Positions 22,644-31,702 of a stretch of 37,352 nucleotides of DNA are shown here, piece after piece. Made by a program: the position numbers and the translations under genes. The DNA is from Blastocatellia bacterium (lineage in GTDB: Bacteria > Acidobacteriota > Blastocatellia > Pyrinomonadales > Pyrinomonadaceae). Where the stretch lies: contig JAEUQI010000026.1 of the NCBI GenBank assembly GCA_016789145.1, positions 1-37,352 on the forward strand. The letters run 5' to 3'. Position 1 is the stretch's first letter. Each line of letters opens with the position of its first letter. The notes beneath the pieces are model-generated. The model saw only the letters and a program-made list of their open reading frames with translations, ran no database searches and was not told where the DNA came from.

Positions 22644-23248
22644 TAAACGCCCGTAAAACCTCGCTCGATGAATATATTCCTCATCATTTCGCGAGCACGA
22701 AACAAGCGATTCTTTACGGTACCAAGCGGCAGCGAGGTCACCTCAGCGATCTCGTCATAGCTCAGATCCTGGCCGTGTCGCAATACGATCAGGTCTCTGT
22801 ATGCCGCAGGCAGGCACCGCACTACCGAATCGATCTCGTCGCGCCATTCGCTCAATTCTCGGTCTTGCTCGGGATTAGGGCGATCTGATTCCAATTGAAA
22901 CTGAAACGAGCCATCAGCATTTTCCGTCTCGATGCTTTGCAGCGAAACGTTATTTCGCCGCAAGTGATCGATCGCAGCATTGTGAGCGATACGATACAAC
23001 CAGGTCGAGAATTTATAAGCGTCCGAGTATTTGTCGAGCGAATTGTAGACCTTGATGAATACTTCTTGCGTGACATCGAGAGCCGCTTCGTAATTGTTTA
23101 CGATGCGAAACACATACGAAACTATCGGCCTTTGATAGCGATTGACCAACTCCTCAAAGCATTCAGTTTGCCCAGCACAAGCTCTGGCAACGAGATCGCA
23201 ATCAGCGACACGCCCGATCGATCCTAGTTGCAGGGTTGCTTCAGCCAT
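22643..23248 (-). CDS. ECF RNA polymerase sigma factor (RpoE-like)
   Basis: 201-residue group IV sigma factor. Region 2 is LVARACAGQTECFEELVNRY, VTQEVFIKVYNSLDKY and FSTWLYRIAHNAAIDHLRR; region 4 is RCLPAAYRDLIVLRHGQDL and YDEIAEVTSLPLGTVKNRLF, with the helix-turn-helix at about 165-190. It directs RNA polymerase to promoters of an envelope-stress type regulon. The overlapping anti-sigma gene and a downstream membrane protein complete the operon. No obvious autoregulatory promoter (AAC box) was identified in the 57 bp upstream. Confidence 0.92.
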   Translation of the reverse strand: MAEATLQLGSIGRVADCDLVARACAGQTECFEELVNRYQRPIVSYVFRIVNNYEAALDVTQEVFIKVYNSLDKYSDAYKFSTWLYRIAHNAAIDHLRRNNVSLQSIETENADGSFQFQLESDRPNPEQDRELSEWRDEIDSVVRCLPAAYRDLIVLRHGQDLSYDEIAEVTSLPLGTVKNRLFRAREMMRNIFIERGFTGV

Positions 23249-23305
23249 GGTCCGTTTGTACTACGGTATTGTCTTGGATATTGTTTCAAACTGCAAGGCG
23301 AGTTT

Positions 23306-24223
23306 CTAACCAAGTGCCGCGAGGCCCGCGGGAGCTGCTAGATCGGCAAAACTGAAGGTCGATCCGGGCAGAAAGAGCCCCACATCTTCGGAGCGAAGCT
23401 GTTGAACGGTGTAGCCGAGGGCTTCGTTCGCGACCGCATCGATCCGCTCAGACGAGAGAATGCCGCCAACCACGAGCATCTCCTCCAGGCGCGAATCAGG
23501 GTATCTATCGTTGTAGAACATCAATAATCGATAAACCTCGTCGTCAACCTCGGATGTCGAGCATGTAACATTTCTGACAACCACCGGCTCGCCATTTCGA
23601 AATACGAATGCCGTCAAGCCATCACTCTGCGTGCTGATCAAGACCGAATCGGCCTTAGAGCTTGTACGCAAAAGCCAGTTCGATTCACCGACGACCCGCG
23701 GCAGCAGCATGCCGACATGCCAACCAAGACTCTCAAATGCCGTTTCGTATTCATCAAGCACCGCGAGCTTGATTGCCGTAGCCAAAAACCTCGTCCGGCC
23801 ATCGCTGCCAGGATGGATCTGCCTAGTTGAAAGCCGCATTTCCATAGTGGCAGTTCCAAAACTCTGCTCGGCTTTCCAATTGAGAACTTCCTCAGTTTCC
23901 GCTTTTGACGTGGGCTGAGCCTCGAGCGTGAGTATCGTCGTCCGGGCGACTGCACCGGGCAATGAAACTGACCAGCGCTTCTGACCTAGCAAACCGGCAC
24001 TCGTTGCAACCTCTCGGACATAGCCGGCGAATTCAGCAATGTTATCGATGTTGCTCTCAGCAAAACTTGGCACACATATTCCTGCCGGCAGATCGAATGT
24101 GGCGGCCTGTTTTATGCCATAACCCCCGCGGCCCTCGCCTTGGAGTTCAACAGCCGTCAGCCTATCGGCTGAGATACCGAGTGCTACGGACGGATAATTT
24201 GGTTGTGTCAGTGATGAGAACAT
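23306..24223 (-). CDS. pilM: PilM-like actin-fold protein of a type IV pilus/type II secretion system
   Basis: 305 residues resembling PilM/GspL cytoplasmic domain: SVALGISADRLTAVELQGEG at the start, the conserved WSVSLPGAVARTTIL, and ETEEVLNWKAEQSFG, where PilM proteins have the ExxxAIxWEAE-type motif. The later block YPDSRLEEMLVVGGILSS fits the actin-like nucleotide fold. It closes the minus-strand run secretin, two pseudopilins, PilM. PilN and PilO genes that usually follow pilM are not next to it. Such proteins anchor the inner-membrane assembly platform. Symbol given for the family, not proven orthology. Confidence 0.72.
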   Translation of the reverse strand: MFSSLTQPNYPSVALGISADRLTAVELQGEGRGGYGIKQAATFDLPAGICVPSFAESNIDNIAEFAGYVREVATSAGLLGQKRWSVSLPGAVARTTILTLEAQPTSKAETEEVLNWKAEQSFGTATMEMRLSTRQIHPGSDGRTRFLATAIKLAVLDEYETAFESLGWHVGMLLPRVVGESNWLLRTSSKADSVLISTQSDGLTAFVFRNGEPVVVRNVTCSTSEVDDEVYRLLMFYNDRYPDSRLEEMLVVGGILSSERIDAVANEALGYTVQQLRSEDVGLFLPGSTFSFADLAAPAGLAALG

Positions 24224-24229
24224 CTGGGG

Positions 24230-24637
24230 TTAATACTTCTTGTAATCTACGCCGTTCGAATCTTGGCCTTCGGCGAGGCTTTTTACATCGACAAGGCCTG
24301 ATTCCGCGTCAGGCGACGAAGTGTCTTCGCCTTGAACCTCATCCCATTCATCCTTCTCGAGGATCGGATCGATCGGCTTTTCGCGAAGATACTTGTCCTT
24401 AACGAGATCATCGATCGATTGCGGTAATTTCTGTTTATCGGCGGTATATTGGTCGATCGCTCGACGCATCTGCCAGAGATTCTCTTTAAGAACAGTTTCA
24501 CGGGCGTAGAGAACGCTTCGTTGGTATGTCGGCACGGCAACTGAAAGCAGAATGACCAGAATAAACATCGCGATCATCAGTTCGAGCAAGGAAAATCCTC
24601 GCTCGCCTTTAGATCTATTTGCCATAAGTCGTTTCAT
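24230..24637 (-). CDS. GspG-like pseudopilin (second)
   Basis: 135 residues. A short basic leader ends at RG, followed by the prepilin-processing signal FSLLELMIAMFILVILLSV, giving the hydrophobic N-terminal helix of type II secretion major pseudopilins. The later segments LRQMRRAIDQYTADKQKLP-like and DPWGxx-type positions are replaced here by VKDKYLREKPIDPILEKDEW, still the GspG pattern. I chose the ATG at 24637 because it falls 8 bp after the previous gene; the longer frame to 24769 lies inside that gene. It is one of two pseudopilins in the secretion operon. Confidence 0.86.
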   Translation of the reverse strand: MKRLMANRSKGERGFSLLELMIAMFILVILLSVAVPTYQRSVLYARETVLKENLWQMRRAIDQYTADKQKLPQSIDDLVKDKYLREKPIDPILEKDEWDEVQGEDTSSPDAESGLVDVKSLAEGQDSNGVDYKKY

Positions 24638-24645
24638 CGCAATGT

Positions 24646-25281
24646 TTACCAAGTGCTGTATTTTTCGCCGTTCAAAGCCTCTTCGTCCGAACTCGATCTG
24701 ATATCGAACACATTTACCTCGTCCCAATTGTCGGAATCTTTGTCCTGATATGACGATCGGATCCGCCAATCAGATTTTCCGGTCATAGGATCTATGGGCA
24801 ATTCGCGAAGATATTTCTTGAGCAATTCCTTGTTCTGATTAAGCTCGGTTGCCTGCGGAGAGCCATCACTGATGCCGCTTCCACCCCGGACGCTTAGCCC
24901 GCGTGCCTTGACCTTTACACCCTCGACCAACGTGTCGAGTGTTGGCGGATAGCGATCCAGATTGTCCGATTCAAATATCTTGCAATCGTCGATCACTACT
25001 CGCGAACGCGGATCGGCAGGAATATTGCCGCCCTGTTGAGTTGGATTCCCTGTCGCGACCGCACCCTGCGGACAAGCACCGACGGTATCTCGTTTGAACT
25101 CGTCGATTGCATTTCGCACATCACGCAAAGTCTCTCGCAAACGGCTTTCCTTCTGCCGACGAACGGCATTCTGAGCCATTGGTATCGAGCCCATTACGAG
25201 GATGCCGAGCACGCTGAGCGTTGCTACGAGTTCGAGCAGGCTGTAGCCGCTTTGGCGGAAATGTGATGAGCGCCTAGCCAT
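24646..25281 (-). CDS. GspG-like pseudopilin (first)
   Basis: 211 residues from the ATG at 25281, ten bases after the secretin stop. The prepilin signal is SGYSLLELVATLSVLGILV, preceded by a basic leader (MARRSSHFRQ). The segment RLRETLRDVRNAIDEFKRDT and, near the end, LRELPIDPMTGKSDWRIR are classic GspG features. It is longer than usual because of a middle insertion (about 80-140, with PQQGGN and LDTLVEGVKVKARG-type text). Cotranscribed with the secretin and the second pseudopilin. It would form the short fibre of a secretion or pilus-like machine. Confidence 0.88.
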   Translation of the reverse strand: MARRSSHFRQSGYSLLELVATLSVLGILVMGSIPMAQNAVRRQKESRLRETLRDVRNAIDEFKRDTVGACPQGAVATGNPTQQGGNIPADPRSRVVIDDCKIFESDNLDRYPPTLDTLVEGVKVKARGLSVRGGSGISDGSPQATELNQNKELLKKYLRELPIDPMTGKSDWRIRSSYQDKDSDNWDEVNVFDIRSSSDEEALNGEKYSTW

Positions 25282-25291
25282 CAAGAAAAAC

Positions 25292-27718
25292 CTATTCGAT
25301 GATCTTCGTACCGATATTCTTGCCATCAACGGTTAGCAGATTCATCATGTCACGGTCGAAAGAAATAACCGGCTGACCATCGGCAAGTGCCTCGACCTCG
25401 ATGAACGCCAACACGCCGTTCGTCGTGGTCACACCATCAGCAGCGTTTAAGGAAACGAACGTCTTGCCGCCCTTGTTCAGGAACGGTAGAGCAACTTGGT
25501 CAAGCATCGTTTCGCCAAATGCACTGCCGAGTGTGATGCTTTGGATCGTTAGTTTCTTTGCATCGTACTTGAACCCAAGTACGGCCGTTGCAAAGCTTGT
25601 GTTGCCGTCAATTACCACGGCGATCTTTGCCCGTTGCCCTTTCGTCATCGTTTCCGGTACGGTGCCAAAACTAATGCCTGCTACCGCAGTCGACGAGGGT
25701 GATTCGGATCCATCTGTGAGCGAAGTTTCTTTCAACGTCAATGTCTTAGCTGACGAATCGATCGTCTTCAATGTGGCCGAGGCGATGGTTTTCGGAGCTT
25801 CGACAACGGTACTTGAATCAGCCGAAACCGCTGCAGCTGTGTTCGGAACATAGGTCGGTTCGGTGTTTACAACGGCCGTCGTTTCATTTTCCTGCATTCG
25901 CTTTGCCGCTGCCAGCATATCTGCCTGCTCTTCTTCGAGAACGAGAGCTTCGAGTGTGTTGGTCGTCGGAACCGCGAGGCTTCCAGTGTCGCGCTCGGTC
26001 AGATCCTCCGGTAAGATGGCCGGAGCCCGTATTACGCGAGGGGTGACCGCAATTACGATATCGACCTGTCGATTGTCCTTGGTCGGAGCCGTAAACAATC
26101 GGCCAAGGATCGGGATCAACCCAACCAGTGGCAAACCTGTGCGGCCATTGGTCTCAACACCCTGCGCAACACTTGCCAAAAGCAACGTCTTGTTATTCTG
26201 GATACGAGCCGTTCCCTTGATCGTGCGTTCAGTAAACGTCGGCGTCAATGTTGAGGCACCGGCGACGTCCTTCGATTCGATCTCCATCGCGACTTGAACA
26301 TCTTGATTTGGAAAAACGAGCGGCTTGAACTTCAGCGTCAGGCCGACCTGCTCGTAGTTGATCACGTTCGAAACGACGCCGCCGTTCGAGGGCGTATTTC
26401 CGGCACCCGTAACGAACTGCGCACTCTGAACCGGCACACGCTGACCGATACGAGCCGAGGAATCTTCGTTGTTAAAGGCGTGGATCTGGGTCGACGCGAT
26501 AAGTTTTGTATTCGATTTCGACTGAAGAGCCTTGATCGAGCTGATCGGCAATCCAAATGCGACCGCAGCCGAATCTAGTCCTTTCGTCAGAAGTTGTGTG
26601 ATAGGCCCCGAAGCTCCTTCGCGGATCAGACCGACACCGGCACCGCCAAGGTTAAGCAACGAACCATTATCGCCCGCGGTACCGACCTGATTACCAAATT
26701 GCAAGAGGTCGTTCTTATTGACCTCGTAGATCGCAACGTCCATCACGACCTCGGCACGATCTTTGTCGAGTGATTTTATGAGTTGACCGATCAGACGAAT
26801 ATTCTCGGCCGTATCGCGGATCGTGACGCTATTCGTGGCATCATCGGTAAGAACGATCGTCTGGCTACGTCCGGGCTGTGCAGGAATAGCGGTCTGAACG
26901 ACCTTTGCAACGTCTTTCGGAGCGGCATTAGCCAGGTAGAACGTTCGCAACACAAGCTGCTGGAATTTGGTTCGCTGTGCCTGTGCGGCAACCAAGATCG
27001 TCCGCGGCCCGACCTTCTGAAAGAAAAGGCCTTCCTGCATAAAGATGTAGTCTAATGCCCGGGCTGCGGTGACATTCTTAAGATCGATATTTGTCTTTCT
27101 GCCTGCGGTGCGGAAGGATTCGTTATCGAAGAGAACATTGAGGTCGAGGTCCTGAGCTAACTCTTTGATGATCGCCTGCAGATCGACGCCGTTAGGAAAT
27201 CGCAGATCCCTTAGCTTCTCGAGCTTCTGCGGCACCTGAACGCCTACCGGAACACTCAGATTTCCGTAAGCAGTCGGCATCAATTTCATTGTCGGCCCTG
27301 TTACAGCCTTGCCTGCCGGTGCAGGATTATTTTTGGCTTCCTGCATCCGAACCATTCGCTCCATTTCGGATTTCGCAAGCTCATTCGTGGGGTCGTAATT
27401 GTAGGCCTTGCGAAAGGCGACGTAGCCGCCCTCGAAATCGCCTTCATTCGCAGCCAAAGCACCTTTCTTCATGTAAAGCTGCGAAGCGTTGAACATTGCT
27501 CTCACAAGGTGAAGCTTATACTCAGGGTTCTTTGGATTATCTGCAACGGCCAATGCAAACGATTCTGCAGCTTTGTCCCATTCCTCGGCAACGGAATGCT
27601 TCATTCCCTGCTTAAAGTGCTTTTTGCCGTCACCAAATGCCAAAACAGCCGTCGGCGAAAGCATTGCCATGATCAGGAATAACCCCAGAAGTGTGCGAAT
27701 GCGATAGTTCATCTTCAT
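25292..27718 (-). CDS. Secretin with N-terminal TPR repeats and C-terminal cohesin domain
   Basis: 808 residues. A signal peptide (1-27) is followed by TPR-like repeats (about 30-125), a secretin short N-terminal domain (about 175-245, LQAIIKELAQDLDLNVLFDN), a NolW-like domain (about 255-330, TFYLANAAPKDVAKVVQ), the secretin pore domain (about 400-575, containing VPVQSAQFVTG, GLTLKFKPLVF and LPLVGLIPILGRLF), a Ser/Thr/Glu-rich linker, and a cohesin-like domain (about 675-800, GQRAKIAVVIDGNTSFATAV and GVLAFIEVEALA). Secretins form outer-membrane rings of type II/IV machines. The cohesin fusion is unusual compared with GspD/PilQ of model organisms. It heads the operon with two pseudopilins and PilM. 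Confidence 0.9.
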   Translation of the reverse strand: MKMNYRIRTLLGLFLIMAMLSPTAVLAFGDGKKHFKQGMKHSVAEEWDKAAESFALAVADNPKNPEYKLHLVRAMFNASQLYMKKGALAANEGDFEGGYVAFRKAYNYDPTNELAKSEMERMVRMQEAKNNPAPAGKAVTGPTMKLMPTAYGNLSVPVGVQVPQKLEKLRDLRFPNGVDLQAIIKELAQDLDLNVLFDNESFRTAGRKTNIDLKNVTAARALDYIFMQEGLFFQKVGPRTILVAAQAQRTKFQQLVLRTFYLANAAPKDVAKVVQTAIPAQPGRSQTIVLTDDATNSVTIRDTAENIRLIGQLIKSLDKDRAEVVMDVAIYEVNKNDLLQFGNQVGTAGDNGSLLNLGGAGVGLIREGASGPITQLLTKGLDSAAVAFGLPISSIKALQSKSNTKLIASTQIHAFNNEDSSARIGQRVPVQSAQFVTGAGNTPSNGGVVSNVINYEQVGLTLKFKPLVFPNQDVQVAMEIESKDVAGASTLTPTFTERTIKGTARIQNNKTLLLASVAQGVETNGRTGLPLVGLIPILGRLFTAPTKDNRQVDIVIAVTPRVIRAPAILPEDLTERDTGSLAVPTTNTLEALVLEEEQADMLAAAKRMQENETTAVVNTEPTYVPNTAAAVSADSSTVVEAPKTIASATLKTIDSSAKTLTLKETSLTDGSESPSSTAVAGISFGTVPETMTKGQRAKIAVVIDGNTSFATAVLGFKYDAKKLTIQSITLGSAFGETMLDQVALPFLNKGGKTFVSLNAADGVTTTNGVLAFIEVEALADGQPVISFDRDMMNLLTVDGKNIGTKIIE

Positions 27719-27895
27719 ATTACTAAATGAGCGAATTTAGGTTTGCGATAGCCCGAAGCAGGCGAATTCACGTAATTGCTTACACGTCAAGGACGCAAAA
27801 CAGTTGCGCTAAATATTGCCTTTTTCTAAAAAAGGATCACTAACGAGATTTTCGGACGTAACCGTTCAAAAATCAACCGGAAGTCGTTGAAATCG

Positions 27896-28381
27896 TTACT
27901 TTTCGAGACGTTCTTTTGCTCTTGAAATGAATATATTTATCATTTCGGTCACGCGCTTGGTCATCTCGTTGCTGATCAACGTTTCGCCTGCCATGCCGGC
28001 AAGCATATGCAGGTCTCGGGCCGATTTTCGCCGCATTTCGACGACCTGTGAGAACTGCACGAGCGTGACATCCTTTGCCTTAGCCAGAAAATCGGCGCTG
28101 TAACGCAACAAATTCTCGGCTTCGTTACGCAATGGCAGCCATTCGACGCGGTCTTCCGAATCTTCGGCTTTCTCAAGTGCAAACTTTTGCAATATCTTGC
28201 CGACAACCGGTATCTCGGTCTGCACTTTCCAATGCGCAACGCCCTTTGCATCGACATGAACCTGCTCAACGCCGGGCATCAGATCACCGAAATTCGTTAT
28301 GTCCGAGAAAAACTCCCTGACACTATCCAATCCGGCCTTTAACTCAATTTGATCGCTGAACCCAGCTCGTATCGTAAACAT
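27896..28381 (-). CDS. SRPBCC-type small ligand-binding protein
   Basis: 161 residues with the START/SRPBCC layout: an N-terminal strand and short helices (FSDQIELKAGLDSVREFFSD), the segment LMPGVEQVHVDAKGVAHWKV, central sheet (KFALEKAEDSEDRVEWLPL) and a long C-terminal helix (MTKRVTEMINIFISRAKERL). Polyketide cyclase/dehydrase-like proteins of this group bind hydrophobic ligands or, as CoxG-type proteins, interact with membranes. No ligand can be assigned. It stands alone between the secretin operon and the M14 peptidase gene. Confidence 0.72.
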   Translation of the reverse strand: MFTIRAGFSDQIELKAGLDSVREFFSDITNFGDLMPGVEQVHVDAKGVAHWKVQTEIPVVGKILQKFALEKAEDSEDRVEWLPLRNEAENLLRYSADFLAKAKDVTLVQFSQVVEMRRKSARDLHMLAGMAGETLISNEMTKRVTEMINIFISRAKERLEK

Positions 28382-28392
28382 AAGGTTATATT

Positions 28393-28467
28393 AACGCAGA
28401 GATCGCTAAGTTCGCAGAGAGATCAACCGAAATTGCTCTTCCCTGCGTCCTTGGCGGCATCTGCGTT
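28393..28467. repeat. Inverted repeat between the SRPBCC and peptidase genes
   Basis: The arm beginning AACGCAGAGATCGCTAAG (28393-28419) is matched by the reverse complement of the arm ending at TCTGCGTT (28442-28467): outer 8 bp perfect (AACGCAGA/TCTGCGTT) and inner blocks partly paired. Its centre contains little of note. It resembles dispersed AACGCAGAG-type repeats rather than a terminator, as no T-run flanks it. Confidence 0.5.
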
Positions 28468-28475
28468 GAGATCGC

Positions 28476-31274
28476 CTAAAAAGCTCCCGAGAACGTTATC
28501 GCATTGAAGAATTGCTTCGTCAACGACCTCGTCATTCCACGGAAAAACGGATCTTCTGCAAACAAGACCACGTGCCCGCCGCCGAATGATTCGTCAATGA
28601 GATGCGACGTTCCTTTGAGCAGCCGCTCCGTGTTTCCTTCCCAGACAAAGCCCGAAACGGTCAGCGGACGCTTTGGTTCGGTATCGAAAACTAGCGCGTT
28701 GGTTCCCTCTTTGGAATAACGGAAAAAGTACGAACTTGCGATCAGTACCGGCACTTCAGACTTATCAACTCCATAGTTTAGATAGTGTGTACGGTCAACC
28801 GTTGCCCGAAATATCGCTCCTGCGAGGCCTTCGGGAACTTTGTTCAGGTTCGCCGAAGGCGACACTATCGCCGGCAAGTCCGCAGGACGGCCGTCGGTTC
28901 GGTCGGTTGGAAGTTCGACCGCAGGCGATGCACTCGGCGTCGGGGTTGGCTTCGCGTCGTCGGTGCCCTTGCCCTTTTGCTCGTCATCATCGCTGCCGAC
29001 CATCTTTGATGAGGTCAATCCGACGTCCTTCAGCGTAGCGAAAACAGACGCTCCGCTGAGCGTGATGACGGTACCGCCGTTTGACGCAAACTCTTTCAAC
29101 GCGGCCGCACCGCCGCTGCCGAACGACGACATATATCGTCCGGGCGAGCCTTCGGGCAGGATGATCACGTTGTAATCCCGCATCGCCGAACTGCGAATAT
29201 TAGCGATCGTCATTGGCGTAAATTTAATGCCGTACTTATCAAATGTCCACCAAATGGAGCCATATGATTCCTGCGTAACTCCTTCGTCTGCAGCAATTGC
29301 GATCTTTGGAGCACGCAGCGAGATAACCGCTTCGCCACCAACGCTTGTGTCGCCTTCGTCCGAATAGCCGCTGTTCACAGCGACGACATTGACGCCCATT
29401 TCGCGGGAATAATTCGCGATCGCCTCGTGAACACTTGCGTTGTTTCGAGAAACTCTCACAACAAATGTACCTGCCTTCCAGTTGCGTCCACCGGCATTTA
29501 GCGGACGCGTAGCAACAGCGACCTTGTGCCCATTTTGCAGCAAACGCATAACCATCGCTGACGCTGTATCCGTCTCATACGGAATGATATAGGCGATCGA
29601 CGCGCGGCTCGACGAACCGCGTCGTACGTTGTCCATATACGCTGCATCTACCATCGTTCCGGCGACATTTGTGTTCTCCTCCGTCCACCATGCATCGACG
29701 CCGAAAGCAAGAGGCAACGACCAGGCCGTGATGTCGTAAAAGCCGTATTCTTCTTTCGGTTGGCCCTTGCCTCGCATCTGATTCCTGCGAAATCGAGCCA
29801 TGTTATCCTCGACAAACGCCTTATCCTGAGGCGTGTCCTGTTCGAGGATTGCCTTAATGAAAATGCGTTGCGGCTGATCGAGATCGACGATGTATGAGCC
29901 GGCCGGAAATGTCTTCGATGCCGCGGGAGCGTCCTTTTGCATGTAAGTGTGAGCCGTTGGCGATGTAAAAGCTTGTGATGCCACCTTGACCTCGATATTC
30001 GACATTCGCAAGATCTCTATTACCTCCGCGGCTTTCACCTTATCGCTCGTTGGGTCAATTACGACACGCTTCAACTTGGACTTCGCATGGTCGGCCATAC
30101 CTTTCGCACGGAAATCGTAGAAATCCTTGATTCGCTCGGTCTTGTTCTTTGCAGTCGTGGCGAGCGAAGTCATCGACGCTACGTAATGCTTCGCTATCGA
30201 CGACCGAAACGTCACGATCGTGCCATCGTCTCTTGTCCAATTAAGCCCCTTGAATCCGCCGCCGTCGGTCTCGTAAGTCATTCCGGTAGCACCATTTAGC
30301 GACGGATATATATCCCAATATCCGACAAAGAACGCGTCAAACACATCGCGAACGTAGTAATCCCAATTACGCGCGTCAAACGCCGCGGCGTTCGCTCGTC
30401 CATAAATATCTAGCCATTTGTTATATTGCGGTTGCGGCAAATTCGGGTTGATCGGCAAAGCCACAGGCGGAAAAAAGTATTGCGACGGCTGTCCGTGATG
30501 ATCTATAGCAAGCTGGGCGTTCCATTCCATATATGCCCGTTGCATGTTTTGCGATTCCTTCTGCGAGAACGTTAATGTGTCACGATTCAAGTTGAACCTG
30601 TAATGCGAGACACGTCCCCAGATAGCCCACGGCTCGCGATGCTCGATCGCCGCACGATTCGGATCGCCGATCGCGACCGAGTTATACCAAGTCGCAAATC
30701 GCTCATGGCCGTCAGGATTTTCGCCGGTAAGAACCAGAACGACCGTGTTCTTCAAAATGTCGAGCGTGGTCTGTTCGTTTGACGCTGCAAGCTGATAAAT
30801 GACTTGCATGAACGCCTCGAATGACGAAGATTCGTTGCCGTGAATTGTGTACGCCATCCAAGCGATCGCTGGATTTGATTGCGCAATAGCATTCGCCTCG
30901 CTTGCGGAGGTCTTTCTCGGATCGACAAGGCGTGCATTTTGATCCTTGATCTCATCAAGCCTAGCGATGTTCTCAGGTGACGAGATCGCAACGAGATGCT
31001 GCATCCGATGTTCATTCGTAAGGCCAATGTCCATTATCTTCACGCGATCGGGCGCGGCCTTGGCAATGGCGTAGATGACCTGTTCCATTTGCGCATACGT
31101 TGTGTGATGGTCGCCGACGTCATACCTCAGGATCGATTGCGGTCGAGGCACGCGTTCGTCATATGGCCCGCGATCGTAGAACTCAAATTTCGGTTCGGTC
31201 TGTGCAAACGTGAGAATTCCGGTGAAAATGGTCAACGCGACGACGGCCGCGACGCGAAAGGTGTTTTTCGTCAT
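28476..31274 (-). CDS. Secreted M14 family zinc carboxypeptidase
   Basis: 932 residues, much longer than single-domain carboxypeptidases. After a signal peptide (1-24) the catalytic domain shows the zinc motif HGNESS (H145, E148), the conserved ENPDGHERF, the substrate/arginine region RFNLNRD, and a third zinc-ligand candidate in IDHHGQ, with the glutamate in YETDGGG as likely catalytic acid. The C-terminal half (from about 560) is a class I glutamine-amidotransferase-like or accessory domain with a Thr/Pro/Ser linker near 760-790 (KPTPTPSASPAVELP). It digests peptides outside the cytoplasm, probably the periplasm. Acidobacteriota have several such enzymes. It is divergent from the small zinc-ribbon gene, 58 bp apart. 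Confidence 0.87.
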   Translation of the reverse strand: MTKNTFRVAAVVALTIFTGILTFAQTEPKFEFYDRGPYDERVPRPQSILRYDVGDHHTTYAQMEQVIYAIAKAAPDRVKIMDIGLTNEHRMQHLVAISSPENIARLDEIKDQNARLVDPRKTSASEANAIAQSNPAIAWMAYTIHGNESSSFEAFMQVIYQLAASNEQTTLDILKNTVVLVLTGENPDGHERFATWYNSVAIGDPNRAAIEHREPWAIWGRVSHYRFNLNRDTLTFSQKESQNMQRAYMEWNAQLAIDHHGQPSQYFFPPVALPINPNLPQPQYNKWLDIYGRANAAAFDARNWDYYVRDVFDAFFVGYWDIYPSLNGATGMTYETDGGGFKGLNWTRDDGTIVTFRSSIAKHYVASMTSLATTAKNKTERIKDFYDFRAKGMADHAKSKLKRVVIDPTSDKVKAAEVIEILRMSNIEVKVASQAFTSPTAHTYMQKDAPAASKTFPAGSYIVDLDQPQRIFIKAILEQDTPQDKAFVEDNMARFRRNQMRGKGQPKEEYGFYDITAWSLPLAFGVDAWWTEENTNVAGTMVDAAYMDNVRRGSSSRASIAYIIPYETDTASAMVMRLLQNGHKVAVATRPLNAGGRNWKAGTFVVRVSRNNASVHEAIANYSREMGVNVVAVNSGYSDEGDTSVGGEAVISLRAPKIAIAADEGVTQESYGSIWWTFDKYGIKFTPMTIANIRSSAMRDYNVIILPEGSPGRYMSSFGSGGAAALKEFASNGGTVITLSGASVFATLKDVGLTSSKMVGSDDDEQKGKGTDDAKPTPTPSASPAVELPTDRTDGRPADLPAIVSPSANLNKVPEGLAGAIFRATVDRTHYLNYGVDKSEVPVLIASSYFFRYSKEGTNALVFDTEPKRPLTVSGFVWEGNTERLLKGTSHLIDESFGGGHVVLFAEDPFFRGMTRSLTKQFFNAITFSGAF

Positions 31275-31332
31275 TATCGATCCTTTAAGTTTGGTATAGT
31301 TTGCAAATGCTGATACGAAAGGATTATAGCAA

Positions 31333-31530
31333 ATGATTCAACGTCCACGCACAACGTGTCCGAAATGCGGCGACCGCAACTACAAAGACGCACTTGATCT
31401 GACCTACGATGAGCGAATGGCTGCCGAGGCCGTAACAATGCTACGTAAGTATGGAGACCCGCGACGCCACAAGCACTACATCTGCATGAACTGCTTTCAT
31501 ATCGAGTTCGATAATGAGAAGTTGGCGTAG
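31333..31530 (+). CDS. Small zinc-ribbon protein of unknown function
   Basis: 65 residues with two CxxC knuckles, CPKC (9-12) and CMNC (51-54), separated by a helix-rich segment (DLTYDERMAAEAVTMLRKYG). This spacing fits one zinc ribbon. AAAGGA about ten bases ahead of the ATG serves as ribosome-binding site. It is divergent from the M14 peptidase gene and upstream of recA, with about 220 bp between. No family name is recognised. It could bind nucleic acid or act as a protein-protein adaptor. Confidence 0.72.
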   Translation: MIQRPRTTCPKCGDRNYKDALDLTYDERMAAEAVTMLRKYGDPRRHKHYICMNCFHIEFDNEKLA

Positions 31531-31553
31531 TAACTCGGCCTTTTCTAAGACGG

Positions 31554-31580
31554 ATCAGGATTTGAAATCTCCCCTGATTT
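31554..31580 (+). terminator. Weak hairpin after the zinc-ribbon gene
   Basis: ATCAGG (31554-31559) pairs with CCTGAT (31573-31578), with extra pairing of ATT and AAT inside, then a short T-stretch. It may end the zinc-ribbon transcript before the recA promoter. Confidence 0.35.
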
Positions 31581-31666
31581 ATCATAGACTTCCTTCACAT
31601 TAGAATTTACTGAAAACTTCCCATGCTCGCCTTCTTGGACTCAGCGAAAATTGGGAACCTTTAATG

Positions 31667-31695
31667 TTGCATTCTCGTTGCATCAGTGATACTGT
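31667..31695 (+). promoter_or_regulatory. Candidate recA promoter
   Basis: TTGCAT (31667-31672) and TACTGT (31690-31695) are 17 bp apart, 55 bp ahead of the recA start. Transcription would begin near 31702, at the left edge of the palindrome GTGCAAC...GTTGCAC, the usual place for a repressor site. Confidence 0.5.
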
Positions 31696-31702
31696 TTTAT
31701 TT

